A stretch of 14,269 nucleotides of DNA, taken from the NCBI GenBank assembly GCA_964405335.1, contig CAYONP010000126.1, positions 1-14,269 of the forward strand, read 5' to 3'. Shown one piece after another: positions 14,143 through 14,269 of this stretch. Within the stretch, counting starts at the first letter, position 1; each line of letters opens with the position of its first letter. This DNA comes from CAYONP01 sp964405335. GTDB taxonomy: Bacteria; Armatimonadota; UBA10988. The position numbers were made by a program, and so were the translations under genes. Below the pieces are notes generated by a model. It saw nothing but the letters and a program-made list of their open reading frames with translations, ran no database searches and had not been told where the DNA came from.

Positions 14143-14269
14143 CCGTCCGGAGCGCGGGCGTCCCTGCCCGCCGAGGTAGGGCCCGTTCGCCGAACGGGCC
14201 GCCGGCCTCGGGACGCTGGCGGTCCGTCCGGAGCGCGGGCGTCCCCGCCCGCCCAGGTAAGGCCCGTTC
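14143..14269. repeat. Direct repeat of 46-nt palindromic elements (cut by window end)
   Basis: Positions 14143-14188 and 14224-14269 are direct repeats of 46 nt with three mismatches, spaced by 35 nt (period 81). Each copy contains a hairpin with 6-bp arms, GCGGGC and GCCCGC, around a 6-nt loop (14154-14171 and 14235-14252). Each copy ends in GGCCCGTTC; after the first copy the sequence continues to complete a palindrome of 10-bp arms with a 1-nt centre (14180-14200). The second copy runs into the window edge. It lies 10 nt after the DUF72 stop. The repeats resemble REP-type elements and not a coding or CRISPR structure. Confidence 0.8.

Noticed and set aside
14143..14269. Short CRISPR array (46-nt repeats, 35-nt spacer)
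   Set aside because: Only two copies are visible, with three mismatches. The repeat contains internal palindromes and the 'spacer' begins by completing a palindrome with the repeat end. No cas genes are nearby. A REP-type element explains it better.

Overview
This is a GC-rich (about 70%) bacterial chromosome fragment, densely packed with ordinary genes. I see no rRNA, tRNA, transposase, phage gene or convincing CRISPR array. The gene mix suggests Planctomycetota: a VWA-type DUF58 protein, a very large alpha-2-macroglobulin-like membrane protein, a secreted nuclease with a Cys/His tail, and high-GC palindromic repeats in the intergenic DNA. The phylum assignment is an inference from gene content and repeat style. 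No phylogenetic marker gene settles it.

Layout. Positions 1-70 hold a 25-bp inverted repeat whose arms are themselves palindromes (REPIN-like). A minus-strand group follows: a thermonuclease-like secreted or anchored protein (131-820), a cysteine-free, thioredoxin-like exported protein (904-1431) and a DUF58 membrane protein (1493-2809). A small two-helix membrane protein (2880-3125, plus) diverges from DUF58 and meets hflX tail to tail with no gap.

A long minus-strand run occupies 11064 down to 3126. In transcription order it is an alpha-2-macroglobulin-like protein of about 1562 aa, a class-V PLP enzyme, a DUF4160/DUF2442 pair resembling a toxin-antitoxin module, and the ribosome-rescue GTPase HflX. 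Most spacings are short or overlapping, but 159 nt separate DUF2442 from hflX, so hflX may have its own promoter. From 11174 three plus-strand genes form a tight cluster: an unknown protein with about 10 membrane segments, a YhaM-like OB-fold/HD phosphohydrolase or exonuclease, and a DUF72 protein. Each Shine-Dalgarno sequence overlaps or abuts the preceding stop codon. The window ends in a second family of imperfect 46-nt repeats, cut by the window edge.

The most interesting gene is the alpha-2-macroglobulin homologue. It keeps the thioester motif (CFEQ), but a cluster of six predicted membrane helices sits where the protease bait region would lie in classical family members. Charge distribution agrees with an even number of crossings, which puts both halves outside the cytoplasm. 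Another notable point is a C-terminal QKSLF sequence on the YhaM-like protein, after an acidic and probably disordered tail; it fits the sliding-clamp-binding consensus. I found no clear undescribed multi-gene defence or metabolic system. For about half of the genes the true start is inside the longest reading frame, and starts were chosen from ribosome-binding sites and family N-termini.
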